Shown: positions 1 through 5,006 of the stretch, piece after piece
Numbering within the stretch: position 1 is the first letter of the stretch
Layout of the letters: the number at the start of each line of letters is the position of its first letter
Notes under the pieces: model-generated
The model's input: only the letters and a program-made list of their open reading frames with translations
What the model was told of the DNA's origin: nothing
The model's database searches: none
Made by a program: the position numbers and the translations under genes
Source: an uncultured Eubacteriales bacterium
GTDB taxonomy: Bacteria > Bacillota > Clostridia > Eubacteriales > Anaerofustaceae
Direction: 5' to 3'
NCBI GenBank assembly: GCA_902796565.1
Contig: CADBPP010000152.1
Span: 1 to 5,006, forward strand
DNA: 5,006 nt

Positions 1-423
1 GAGCTTTCCTCCGGCGTACACCGCCAGGGCGATGGCCGCGTCGTTGCCCGAGGGTATCAGGGATGCGTACAGAAGCTCCCTAACGGATAGGGTCTCTCCC
101 TCAAGAAGGTCGGCCACGCTGGAATCGTATCCCACCATGTCCAGCACCTCCTGGGTCACGGTGACCGTCTCGTCCTCGCCGCACAGATCCAGCACCACCA
201 TGGCGCTCATCACCTTGGTGAGGCTGCCGGGATACATCCGGTCGTTCTCGCGGTTGGATGCGAGGACAGTGCCGGAATTGAGTTCCACCATGTAAAGACC
301 CATATCCCCGTATGGGGCGTATGAGTCTATGCTGAAGGCGCAGGCCGCCGTGCCGGTGCCCAGAACGAGCAGGAGGGCGCACAGCACCGCGAGATGTCTT
401 AAGAGGAGTCTTCTTATGTCCAT
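1..423 (-). CDS. D-alanyl-D-alanine carboxypeptidase (peptidase S11, DacA-like), N-terminal part, runs off the left edge
   Basis: The product is a serine-type penicillin-binding protein expected to remove the terminal D-alanine from peptidoglycan pentapeptides outside the cytoplasmic membrane. The start ATG (423-421) and 141 codons are visible; the rest lies beyond base 1. Residues 1-30 form a signal peptide: a basic start (MDIRRLLLRH) followed by a Leu/Val/Ala-rich core. Two of the three family active-site motifs are visible: SLTK at residues 67-70, in the context YPGSLTKVMSAM, where Ser67 is the nucleophile and Lys70 the general base; and SGN at 125-127, in the context LLYASLIPSGNDAA. The KTG motif would be in the missing part. 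The start codon shares one base with the stop of the upstream M16C gene (TAATG), and an AGGGAG ribosome binding site lies inside that gene, so the two are probably co-transcribed and translationally coupled. The family call is firm. Which paralogue it is (housekeeping DacA or sporulation DacB/DacF type) cannot be decided from this part. Confidence 0.95.
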   Translation of the reverse strand, partial: MDIRRLLLRHLAVLCALLLVLGTGTAACAFSIDSYAPYGDMGLYMVELNSGTVLASNRENDRMYPGSLTKVMSAMVVLDLCGEDETVTVTQEVLDMVGYDSSVADLLEGETLSVRELLYASLIPSGNDAAIALAVYAGGKL

Positions 424-3338
424 TACTTCTCCCTGATAGAATATATGTCGTCAAAGTATGCCGAGGCCTCGCCGATCCTGGCGCGGGAGCCCATGCTGAC
501 CCTGAGGCCCTTTTCGAGCACCGCGTCGAAGACATCGGCGCACTCCGCTATGTCAGAGGGCTTCACCGAGAGCAGAGCCGAACGCACCTCGCACTGCTTC
601 TCCCAGCTGTTTTGGGTGTACAGTTCCGTCAGCACCCTCCTTCCCCTGGAGTAGACGGGAAGGGGCATGTCTATGTCGCTGATGGTGCCGATGGTAAGGT
701 CGTTTATGTCCTTTTCGGAAAGACGGCTCTCCCTCAAGACCTTCGGGATCTCTTCATACACCCGGTAGGTGGGCGCCACAGCAGGATCCCGGTAGGACAT
801 GAGGATCACGTCCCCGCCCCGGTCGGTGGAGAGTATCGCGCCGTAGGCGCCTCCCTTTACCCTGATGGAATCCCACAGATAGCTGGTCCTGAGATATTTC
901 CTCACGAAGGCCAGTGCCAGGGGCACCTTCATGCCGAGAGAAGCCACGTTGGCGCCTATGCCGGTGTAGCATACGTCCGAGGGGATCACTATGCCCTCGG
1001 AGCGGGCCGGGGCGCGCAGCAGGCCGAAGACGCCGCCGTGTCCCGATGCGGGCAGGCTCCTGATCAGTTCCTCCGCTCCGGCTTCCATGGCGGGAGCGTC
1101 CGCCTCGTCGCAGATGACGAGCACGTCCAGTCCGGAGGAAGTGACTATCTTTCCGAGAAGGGAGTTCAGTTCATCCAGCGGGGAGGTGTCGCCCCGCTCC
1201 AGGGCGGAGCGCACTTCGCACAGCTTCCTGTAGTAGGCCTGTCCCTTTTCGAGCTCCTTGAAGTACCCTCTGGGGGTGAAGGCGGAGGCTATCCTGACGG
1301 CCGCCATGCTCTCGGCGTTGGAGAGCATGTTGTATGTGAACTTGCTGATCTCCTCCGTCACCGTGCGAAGGAGCCTGGCGGGATCGTTGTAAACTGTGCG
1401 GGTGAGTATCTCGCGGCAGATGTCGAAGAGCCTCGGGGCGTTCTCCGAAAGGGCCTTCGCGGAAAAGACCAGCCTCGCCCCGTAGGAGAAGGGATCCGTG
1501 ATGTCCTGGGTCAGGCTCACCGCCACGTTGATGTCGCCGAGATATATGCCGGTGAGATTGGCCAGCTCCTCCTCGGTGTGGTCCAGGGTGTCATATACTC
1601 CCAGGCTCTCCGTTATCAGATCGACCATGCTTATCTCGTCCTCGGTGAGATCCCTGATGTCGAAGCCCATGTCGGCGTAGACTATGCCGCTGCAGCGGTC
1701 CGTATGGGTGAACAGGCGGCTTTCCCCGATCTGTCTGAGGGAGGCCTCATAGCGCCTGGGCAGGGGATCGATCTCTGAGAGGGACAGTACCGGGATCGAC
1801 GCTATCGTCTCCGCGCTGTCCGGTTCGTTCTGTCTCTTCCTGAGCCTTTCCTGGTCTCCGGCAACGGCGGCCTTTTCGTCCTCCGTCATGGAGGCGAAAG
1901 CTTTCTTCAGCTCCTCATCCAGCTGCCTTTCCCTCTCCTCGGACAGGCCGCTCCTGGGCGAGAGGACCACGGTGGAGCTGTGGGGGTTGTCCAGCATGTA
2001 TTTTCTTATAAGGCCCTGATAGAAGGCGGAGGAGGAATTCTCCCTGAGCCATTTCAGGGTGGGCTCGTATTCCAGCTGCTCGAAGGGATCCTTCCCGTAG
2101 AGCCAGCTGTCCATGATCCTTATGGCGCACACCAGTCCCCGGGGATAGCTGCCGCTGTCGGATTCCCTCAGGTCGAACTCGAAGTTGTTGAGGCTCGCCA
2201 GGATCATGTCCTCGGGTATCCCGTTTTCCGCCAGGTCCCAGAGACACCTGTCCACGGTGGCGCCGAAGACCTCCAGGTCATCCCGGCAGGCGTTCTTGGC
2301 CGCAATGGTGAAATAGGGCTGGGGCACGCAGGTGGTCATGTCGTAGACCGTCTCCGAGGCGATGCCCGTATCAGTGAGGGCCTTCTTCAGCGGCGAGCTG
2401 TCGGTGTCGAAAAGGATCTTCACCAGCACGTTCAGGGCGCTGACCGTTCTCACGTCATCGCAGCTGAAGGCGTAGGCCCTGGCAAAGTAGCAGCCGTCCT
2501 CCTCGTCCTCGGGGCTCTGGACGGTATACTCCCTTTCCACGAAGCCGGGTGCCTCAAATGGCTTCTGGATATAATTTTTCTTCGGCACGGCGGTGCGGGG
2601 GCACTTCGAGAGATAGTTCTCATCGAGCTCTCTGAGCCGCCTGTCGATGTCGGTGTTGCCGTAGATGAATATGTAGCTGTTGGAGGGGGAGTAGCAGGAA
2701 TTGTAGAATTCCAGATACTTTTCATAGCTCAGGGAGGGTATCACCCGGGGATCCCCGCCGGAATCGAAGGCGTAGCCCGTGTCCGGGAAGAGGGACGCGC
2801 CCACGGTCTCCGAGAGCACCTCCTCGGGGTCGGAATAGACGCCCTTCATCTCGTTGTATACGATGCCGTTGATCTTAAGGGACTCTCCGTCGGTCTCGTA
2901 GTGCCAGCCCTCCTGCAGGAAGGCCGTGTCGTCCTTTCTGATCAGGGGCGAGAACACCGCGTCGGAGTACACGGAGCACAGATTGGAAAAGTCCTTCTCG
3001 TTCATGCTGGCCACGGGGTACATGGTCTTGTCCATGAAGGTCATGGCGTTGAGGAAGGTGTTGAGGGATGAATTCATCAGCTTTACGAAGGGGTCCTTCA
3101 ATGGATACTTCTCGCTGCCGCACAGCACGCTGTGCTCTATGATGTGGGCTACTCCCGTGCTGTCGGAGGGCAGGGTCGCGAATGAGATGCAGAACACCTT
3201 GTTCTCCTCGTCGTTTTCCATATATATGAGGCGGGCGCCGCTCTTCTCGTGCTCGAAGACGTGCACCGTCGATTCTTCTTCCTTTACGTACCTTTTTTCC
3301 TTCAGCAGGAATCCGTGGATGATCTCACCGGTAAGCAT
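423..3338 (-). CDS. M16C zinc metallopeptidase (insulinase family, presequence protease / PreP-HypA-like)
   Basis: The 971-residue product is a clamshell-type peptidase. Relatives (plant and human PreP, yeast Cym1, clostridial Hyp proteins) degrade short unstructured peptides in an enclosed chamber. The length matches the family (about 970-1040). The inverted zinc motif HxxEH is present as HIIEH at residues 65-69: His65 and His69 should bind zinc and Glu68 should be the catalytic base. The third ligand is Glu163 in IVYNEMKGVYS. The N-half neighbourhood (LCGSEKYPLKDPF, then LNTFLNAMTFMDKTMYPV) is typical of M16C. In the C-terminal half, IRVKGGAYG (825-833) supplies Arg826 and Tyr832, the distal pair that completes the active site in this family. 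Residues about 465-710 contain the helical linker and third domain, and about 730-960 the fourth. There is no signal peptide or membrane segment, so it is probably cytoplasmic. The start is supported by GGAGGGG five bases upstream. It is the first gene of an operon with the downstream carboxypeptidase. The gene appears intact, with all key residues present. Confidence 0.96.
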   Translation of the reverse strand: MLTGEIIHGFLLKEKRYVKEEESTVHVFEHEKSGARLIYMENDEENKVFCISFATLPSDSTGVAHIIEHSVLCGSEKYPLKDPFVKLMNSSLNTFLNAMTFMDKTMYPVASMNEKDFSNLCSVYSDAVFSPLIRKDDTAFLQEGWHYETDGESLKINGIVYNEMKGVYSDPEEVLSETVGASLFPDTGYAFDSGGDPRVIPSLSYEKYLEFYNSCYSPSNSYIFIYGNTDIDRRLRELDENYLSKCPRTAVPKKNYIQKPFEAPGFVEREYTVQSPEDEEDGCYFARAYAFSCDDVRTVSALNVLVKILFDTDSSPLKKALTDTGIASETVYDMTTCVPQPYFTIAAKNACRDDLEVFGATVDRCLWDLAENGIPEDMILASLNNFEFDLRESDSGSYPRGLVCAIRIMDSWLYGKDPFEQLEYEPTLKWLRENSSSAFYQGLIRKYMLDNPHSSTVVLSPRSGLSEERERQLDEELKKAFASMTEDEKAAVAGDQERLRKRQNEPDSAETIASIPVLSLSEIDPLPRRYEASLRQIGESRLFTHTDRCSGIVYADMGFDIRDLTEDEISMVDLITESLGVYDTLDHTEEELANLTGIYLGDINVAVSLTQDITDPFSYGARLVFSAKALSENAPRLFDICREILTRTVYNDPARLLRTVTEEISKFTYNMLSNAESMAAVRIASAFTPRGYFKELEKGQAYYRKLCEVRSALERGDTSPLDELNSLLGKIVTSSGLDVLVICDEADAPAMEAGAEELIRSLPASGHGGVFGLLRAPARSEGIVIPSDVCYTGIGANVASLGMKVPLALAFVRKYLRTSYLWDSIRVKGGAYGAILSTDRGGDVILMSYRDPAVAPTYRVYEEIPKVLRESRLSEKDINDLTIGTISDIDMPLPVYSRGRRVLTELYTQNSWEKQCEVRSALLSVKPSDIAECADVFDAVLEKGLRVSMGSRARIGEASAYFDDIYSIREK
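429..434 (-). promoter_or_regulatory. Ribosome binding site of the carboxypeptidase gene, inside the end of the M16C gene
   Basis: On the minus strand AGGGAG lies five bases before the ATG at 423-421. It is inside the last codons of the M16C gene. This supports the chosen start and a re-initiation or coupling arrangement at the TAATG junction. Confidence 0.7.
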
Positions 3339-3341
3339 ATG

Positions 3342-3348
3342 CCCCTCC
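3342..3348 (-). promoter_or_regulatory. Ribosome binding site of the M16C peptidase gene
   Basis: The minus strand reads GGAGGGG, with five bases between GGAGG and the ATG at 3338-3336. It fixes the start at the MLTGEIIHGF methionine. Confidence 0.8.
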
Positions 3349-3364
3349 AGGCCTGTTTTTTATA

Positions 3365-3370
3365 ATTATA
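3365..3370 (-). promoter_or_regulatory. Candidate -10 element (TATAAT) for the M16C-carboxypeptidase operon
   Basis: The minus strand carries a perfect TATAAT at 3370-3365, which would start transcription near 3358 and leave a leader of about 20 bases. No good -35 is seen at 16-18 bases spacing (AAGGGA or neighbours), and there is no extended TG, so the call rests on the -10 and on its position just ahead of the gene. The element is half of a perfect 10-base palindrome (TATAATTATA, 3361-3370), so TATAAT also reads on the plus strand, but no plausible -35 accompanies it there. Confidence 0.5.
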
Positions 3371-3414
3371 CAATCAAAACTCTCCGTTCCCTTGCTATTG
3401 GTGCAAAATATGTA

Positions 3415-3443
3415 TTGTCTTTTGGCTCCGAATATTTTACAAT
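3415..3443 (+). promoter_or_regulatory. Sigma-A-like promoter of the PrsW-lipoprotein operon
   Basis: A -35 element TTGTCT (3415-3420, four of six bases matching TTGACA) and a -10 element TACAAT (3438-3443, five of six matching TATAAT) are separated by exactly 17 bases. Transcription would start near 3450, giving a leader of about 24 bases that contains the ribosome binding site. The hexamers and spacing are read directly; activity is inferred. Confidence 0.65.
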
Positions 3444-3461
3444 CAACATAGCGTTTTTTAT

Positions 3462-3470
3462 AGGAGGTGG
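3462..3470 (+). promoter_or_regulatory. Strong ribosome binding site of the PrsW gene
   Basis: AGGAGGTGG precedes the ATG at 3474, with five bases between AGGAGGT and the start. This is close to the full complement of the 16S rRNA 3' end and predicts efficient initiation. It decides the start codon. Confidence 0.85.
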
Positions 3471-3473
3471 ATC

Positions 3474-4319
3474 ATGTCACTGTACGGTATCCTTCTTATT
3501 ATACTGGGCATTTTGCCCGCGCTCGTCATAATTTTCTACATACTGAGATTCGACAGCTACAACCAGGAGCCCAGAAGCCTTCTGGCCGCGCTGTTCCTTT
3601 CCGGGATGCTCATATGCTATCCCGTTTACCATCTGGAGGTGTTCCTCGACAGGCTCGTCTACAACACCTTCGGCCAGACCGGCGTGTTCTATCTCATCGT
3701 CAAGGTCATCGTCGTGGTGGCGCTGGTGGAGGAGGGCTTCAAGTTCATAGCCGCCAGGCTCATAGGCTTCTGGCACAAGAACTTCGACGAGATCTATGAC
3801 GGCATGATCTACTGCGTAATGGTGGGCATGGGCTTCGCCGCCGTGGAGAACGTGCTTTACGTCGTATCGAACGGCGTCAGCGTCGCGATAGCCAGGGCCC
3901 TGACGGCGGTGCCGGTGCACGCGGTGTTCGGCCTTCTGATGGGGTACTACATGTCCCTTTCAAAGTTCGACCCATACAAGCGCGGCCTTTATGCCGTGCT
4001 GAGCCTTGCCGCGCCGGTGGCGCTGCACGCAGCATATGACTTCCTTCTGATGGTGGGCTACGCTCCCGCGCTGCTTCTCGTGATCGTTATCATCAACCTC
4101 ATGTACAAGAGGAGCTTCTTCCTTATAAGGAGCGTCTACACCATACCGCCCATCGTGCCCATTACGGATCCCGTGAGCGGCATATCATACATCCCGGATT
4201 ATCCAACTCCGGACGAACTGAGCGCTGTCCCTTCGTCCCAGAAGACGATACGTCCGCCCCAGCCGCCCTACATGCCTCCCCGGGAGGGCAGCGGCCCCGA
4301 CGGCAGCGGCACCAACTGA
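3474..4319 (+). CDS. prsW: PrsW-family intramembrane metalloprotease with a proline-rich C-terminal tail
   Basis: This is a polytopic membrane protease of the M82 family. The studied Bacillus subtilis PrsW makes the first cut in anti-sigma factor RsiW under envelope stress, and clostridial homologues act on similar anti-sigma factors. All four family motifs are present in order: EExxK as Glu86-Glu87-x-x-Lys90; FxxxEN as Phe121 to Glu125-Asn126, after DGMIYCVMVGMG; HxxxG as His149 to Gly153; and HxxxD as His185 to Asp189. The glutamates and histidines are the expected metal ligands or catalytic residues. About seven hydrophobic segments are seen, near residues 2-24, 33-58, 71-97, 109-131, 135-160, 170-190 and 193-211. 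Residues 222-281 are a soluble, apparently disordered tail with 15 prolines, making the protein longer than the roughly 220 residues of B. subtilis PrsW. No sigma or anti-sigma gene is in the window, so the substrate is unknown. It is the first gene of an operon with the lipoprotein 18 bases downstream. Family assignment is firm; the symbol marks family, not proven function. Confidence 0.93.
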   Translation: MSLYGILLIILGILPALVIIFYILRFDSYNQEPRSLLAALFLSGMLICYPVYHLEVFLDRLVYNTFGQTGVFYLIVKVIVVVALVEEGFKFIAARLIGFWHKNFDEIYDGMIYCVMVGMGFAAVENVLYVVSNGVSVAIARALTAVPVHAVFGLLMGYYMSLSKFDPYKRGLYAVLSLAAPVALHAAYDFLLMVGYAPALLLVIVIINLMYKRSFFLIRSVYTIPPIVPITDPVSGISYIPDYPTPDELSAVPSSQKTIRPPQPPYMPPREGSGPDGSGTN

Positions 4320-4327
4320 AAGGAGAG
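4320..4327 (+). promoter_or_regulatory. Ribosome binding site of the lipoprotein gene, with unusually long spacing
   Basis: AAGGAGAG directly follows the PrsW stop codon. GGAG (4322-4325) is 12 bases from the ATG at 4338, longer than the usual 5-9. The spacer holds an inverted repeat, AGCTG-A-CAGCT (4326-4336), which could fold and bring the two elements closer. An in-frame TGA (4329-4331) with no start codon after it rules out an upstream start, and the signal peptide needs the first methionine. Confidence 0.6.
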
Positions 4328-4337
4328 CTGACAGCTT

Positions 4338-4772
4338 ATGAGAAGGATACTGATCTTTATGATGATCCTTATGCTGTGCCTTTCCGCCGCTTCCTGCGGC
4401 TCAAAGGAGGGCCAGGGAAAAGAAGGTCTCCCGGGGGGAACCGGTGAAAGCACGGACGAAGGAGCTCCCGAGGCAAGCGCAGAGTACATCGGCGACACCG
4501 GATTTCTGATGCCCGACAGCGTATGCAGCGTGAAGAGCACATCCTCGGAGGCTTTGGATCATGAGCTGTATGATAAATGGTATGTGATCCGTTATGAGGA
4601 TAGCGGTACATGCACCGACATGTACTTTGAATACGAGGAGTATCTGAATGCCAATTTCACCTCTGCGGGCGAGCAGAAATACGCCGACAGCGACGGGAAC
4701 ATCCTGCTTCTGGCCGCGCGCATGTCCGATATGGAAGAGTATTTCGGATTCGGCATCACCTGCGCGAAGTAG
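4338..4772 (+). CDS. Small lipoprotein of unknown function
   Basis: I do not recognise a family. The 144-residue product begins with a lipoprotein-type signal peptide: two arginines (residues 2-3), a hydrophobic core to about residue 17, and a lipobox-like LSAASC ending at Cys20. The -3 position is Ala rather than the preferred Leu. After Cys20 comes a flexible Gly/Glu/Ser/Lys-rich linker to about residue 48, as is common for lipid-anchored proteins. The folded part, about 49-144, is acidic and aromatic (KWYVIRYEDSGTC, DMYFEYEEYL) and contains three more cysteines at 63, 92 and 142. It should sit on the outer face of the cytoplasmic membrane. The gene follows the PrsW gene after 18 bases with no terminator between, so the two probably share a transcript. 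It could be a partner, substrate or unrelated passenger of PrsW. It does not look like an anti-sigma factor, because it has no cytoplasmic domain before a membrane segment. Coding status is well supported by the signal peptide, operon position and terminator; function is open. Confidence 0.85.
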   Translation: MRRILIFMMILMLCLSAASCGSKEGQGKEGLPGGTGESTDEGAPEASAEYIGDTGFLMPDSVCSVKSTSSEALDHELYDKWYVIRYEDSGTCTDMYFEYEEYLNANFTSAGEQKYADSDGNILLLAARMSDMEEYFGFGITCAK

Positions 4773-4808
4773 CCTGGCTCCTCTGGGAGCGGAAAGCATC
4801 GATGCAAT

Positions 4809-4848
4809 AAAAAAGTGCTGCACTTTCGCGCAGCACTTTGTCTTTGTT
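4809..4848. terminator. Bidirectional rho-independent terminator between convergent genes
   Basis: A perfect 10-base stem (AAAGTGCTGC at 4812-4821 with GCAGCACTTT at 4830-4839) encloses an eight-base loop (ACTTTCGC). On the minus strand the stem leads into six T (4814-4809), a strong terminator starting nine bases after the stop of the right-hand minus gene. On the plus strand the tract is weaker and interrupted (TTTGTCTTTGTT, 4837-4848); it lies about 40 bases past the lipoprotein stop. It probably serves both units. Confidence 0.85.
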
Positions 4849-5006
4849 CATGGCATGGCGTCCGCTCCGGAAGGCTCCTGAGCTCCCTCTTCGGGAGGAT
4901 CGAGAGCCTTTAAGGCGCGTATCATCTCTTCCGGCGACGGCCGCTGTCTGCCGTGGCTCGAAAGGATCCAGACGATGGTGATCCCGTCCTTTTCCCCCAC
5001 GAAGTA
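4848..5006 (-). CDS. C-terminal end of an unidentified protein, runs off the right edge
   Basis: An open frame enters from base 5006 and ends at TGA (4850-4848), giving 52 visible residues that begin YFVGEKDGITIVWILSSHGR. The first 35 or so look like part of a folded domain: a beta-strand-like stretch (ITIVWIL), then a helix-like segment (SPEEMIRALKAL). The last residues (DPPEEGAQEPSGADAMP) are a polar, proline- and glutamate-rich tail. Support for real coding comes from the open frame, the plausible composition and the strong minus-strand terminator directly after the stop. I do not recognise the family, and too little is visible to assign a function. The start and most of the gene lie outside the window. 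Confidence 0.7.
   Translation of the reverse strand, partial: YFVGEKDGITIVWILSSHGRQRPSPEEMIRALKALDPPEEGAQEPSGADAMP

Larger units (their letters stand above)
3365..3446. repeat. Pair of 13-base direct repeats, ATTWTACAATCAA, in the divergent promoter region
   Basis: One copy is at 3365-3377 (ATTATACAATCAA) and the other at 3434-3446 (ATTTTACAATCAA). They differ at one position and are offset by 69 bases. The first copy contains the minus-strand -10 candidate, and the second contains the plus-strand -10 element. They could be binding sites for a shared regulator, or simply two similar AT-rich promoter sequences. Confidence 0.5.

Noticed and set aside
612..1778. A 388-codon open frame on the plus strand, opposite the M16C gene
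   Set aside because: It lies wholly antisense to a gene with clear family motifs. Its product is Gly/Val/Ala/His-rich and low in complexity, as expected for the shadow of a GC-rich gene, and it lacks a convincing ribosome binding site.
1980..3071. A 363-codon open frame on the plus strand, also opposite the M16C gene
   Set aside because: It has the same shadow composition (Gly/Val/Glu/His-rich) and no recognisable domain. It is explained by codon bias of the real gene on the other strand.
3361..3366. A plus-strand TATAAT as an alternative -10 for the PrsW operon
   Set aside because: No TTG-containing hexamer lies 16-18 bases upstream, and it would place the start far upstream of the better 3415-3443 promoter.
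3339..3473. Possible riboswitch or small RNA in the divergent intergenic region
   Set aside because: The predicted leaders are only about 20-25 bases on each side, and no extended stem structure was seen.
2926..3531. A 201-codon plus-strand frame spanning the divergent promoter region
   Set aside because: It overlaps the M16C start, both promoters and the PrsW start in another frame. It is inconsistent with all of those signals.
3477..3920. A minus-strand frame opposite the PrsW gene
   Set aside because: Its product is His/Glu/Val-rich with no domain. It is the complement of membrane-segment codons in prsW.
4777..4790. A small hairpin, GCTCC-TCTG-GGAGC, just after the lipoprotein stop
   Set aside because: It has only five base pairs and no following T tract. 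The stronger hairpin at 4812-4839 is the better terminator.
4401..4823. Overlapping minus-strand frames opposite the lipoprotein gene
   Set aside because: The plus-strand frame has a signal peptide, lipobox, operon position and terminator. The minus frames run through the terminator hairpin and have none of these.

Overview
The window looks like chromosomal DNA from a fairly GC-rich, Gram-positive-type anaerobe, most likely a clostridial member of the Bacillota. The evidence is family-level only: a PreP/HypA-like M16C peptidase, a PrsW-type intramembrane protease, a DacA-type carboxypeptidase, strong AGGAGG-like ribosome binding sites, sigma-A-like promoters and a lipoprotein signal. No rRNA or other taxonomic marker is present, so the genus cannot be named. 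I see no mobile elements, CRISPR array, tRNA or rRNA.

Layout. Bases 1-423 (minus) hold the N-terminal 141 codons of a D-alanyl-D-alanine carboxypeptidase (peptidase S11) that runs off the left edge. Its start codon overlaps the stop codon of the preceding gene by one base. Bases 423-3338 (minus) are a complete 971-residue M16C zinc metallopeptidase, which fills more than half of the window. An AT-rich divergent intergenic region follows (3339-3473), with a promoter candidate on each strand and a near-perfect 13-base direct repeat, one copy over each -10 element. Bases 3474-4319 (plus) encode a complete PrsW-family membrane protease with all four motifs and an extra proline-rich tail. Bases 4338-4772 (plus) encode a small lipoprotein of unknown function, in an apparent two-gene operon with the PrsW gene. 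A hairpin at 4812-4839, with T-rich tracts on both sides, is a shared terminator for the lipoprotein operon and for a convergent minus-strand gene, of which only the last 52 codons (4848-5006) are visible.

How the genes may work together. Two transcription units diverge from one promoter region. One carries an intracellular oligopeptide-degrading protease coupled to a cell-wall carboxypeptidase. The other carries a membrane protease of the type that cuts anti-sigma factors, plus a lipoprotein. Both units have a proteolysis and cell-envelope flavour, and the shared promoter repeat would be compatible with common control, but this is inference. Each large gene belongs to a known family. The least explained items are the lipoprotein, the PrsW tail, the promoter repeat and the truncated protein at the right edge.
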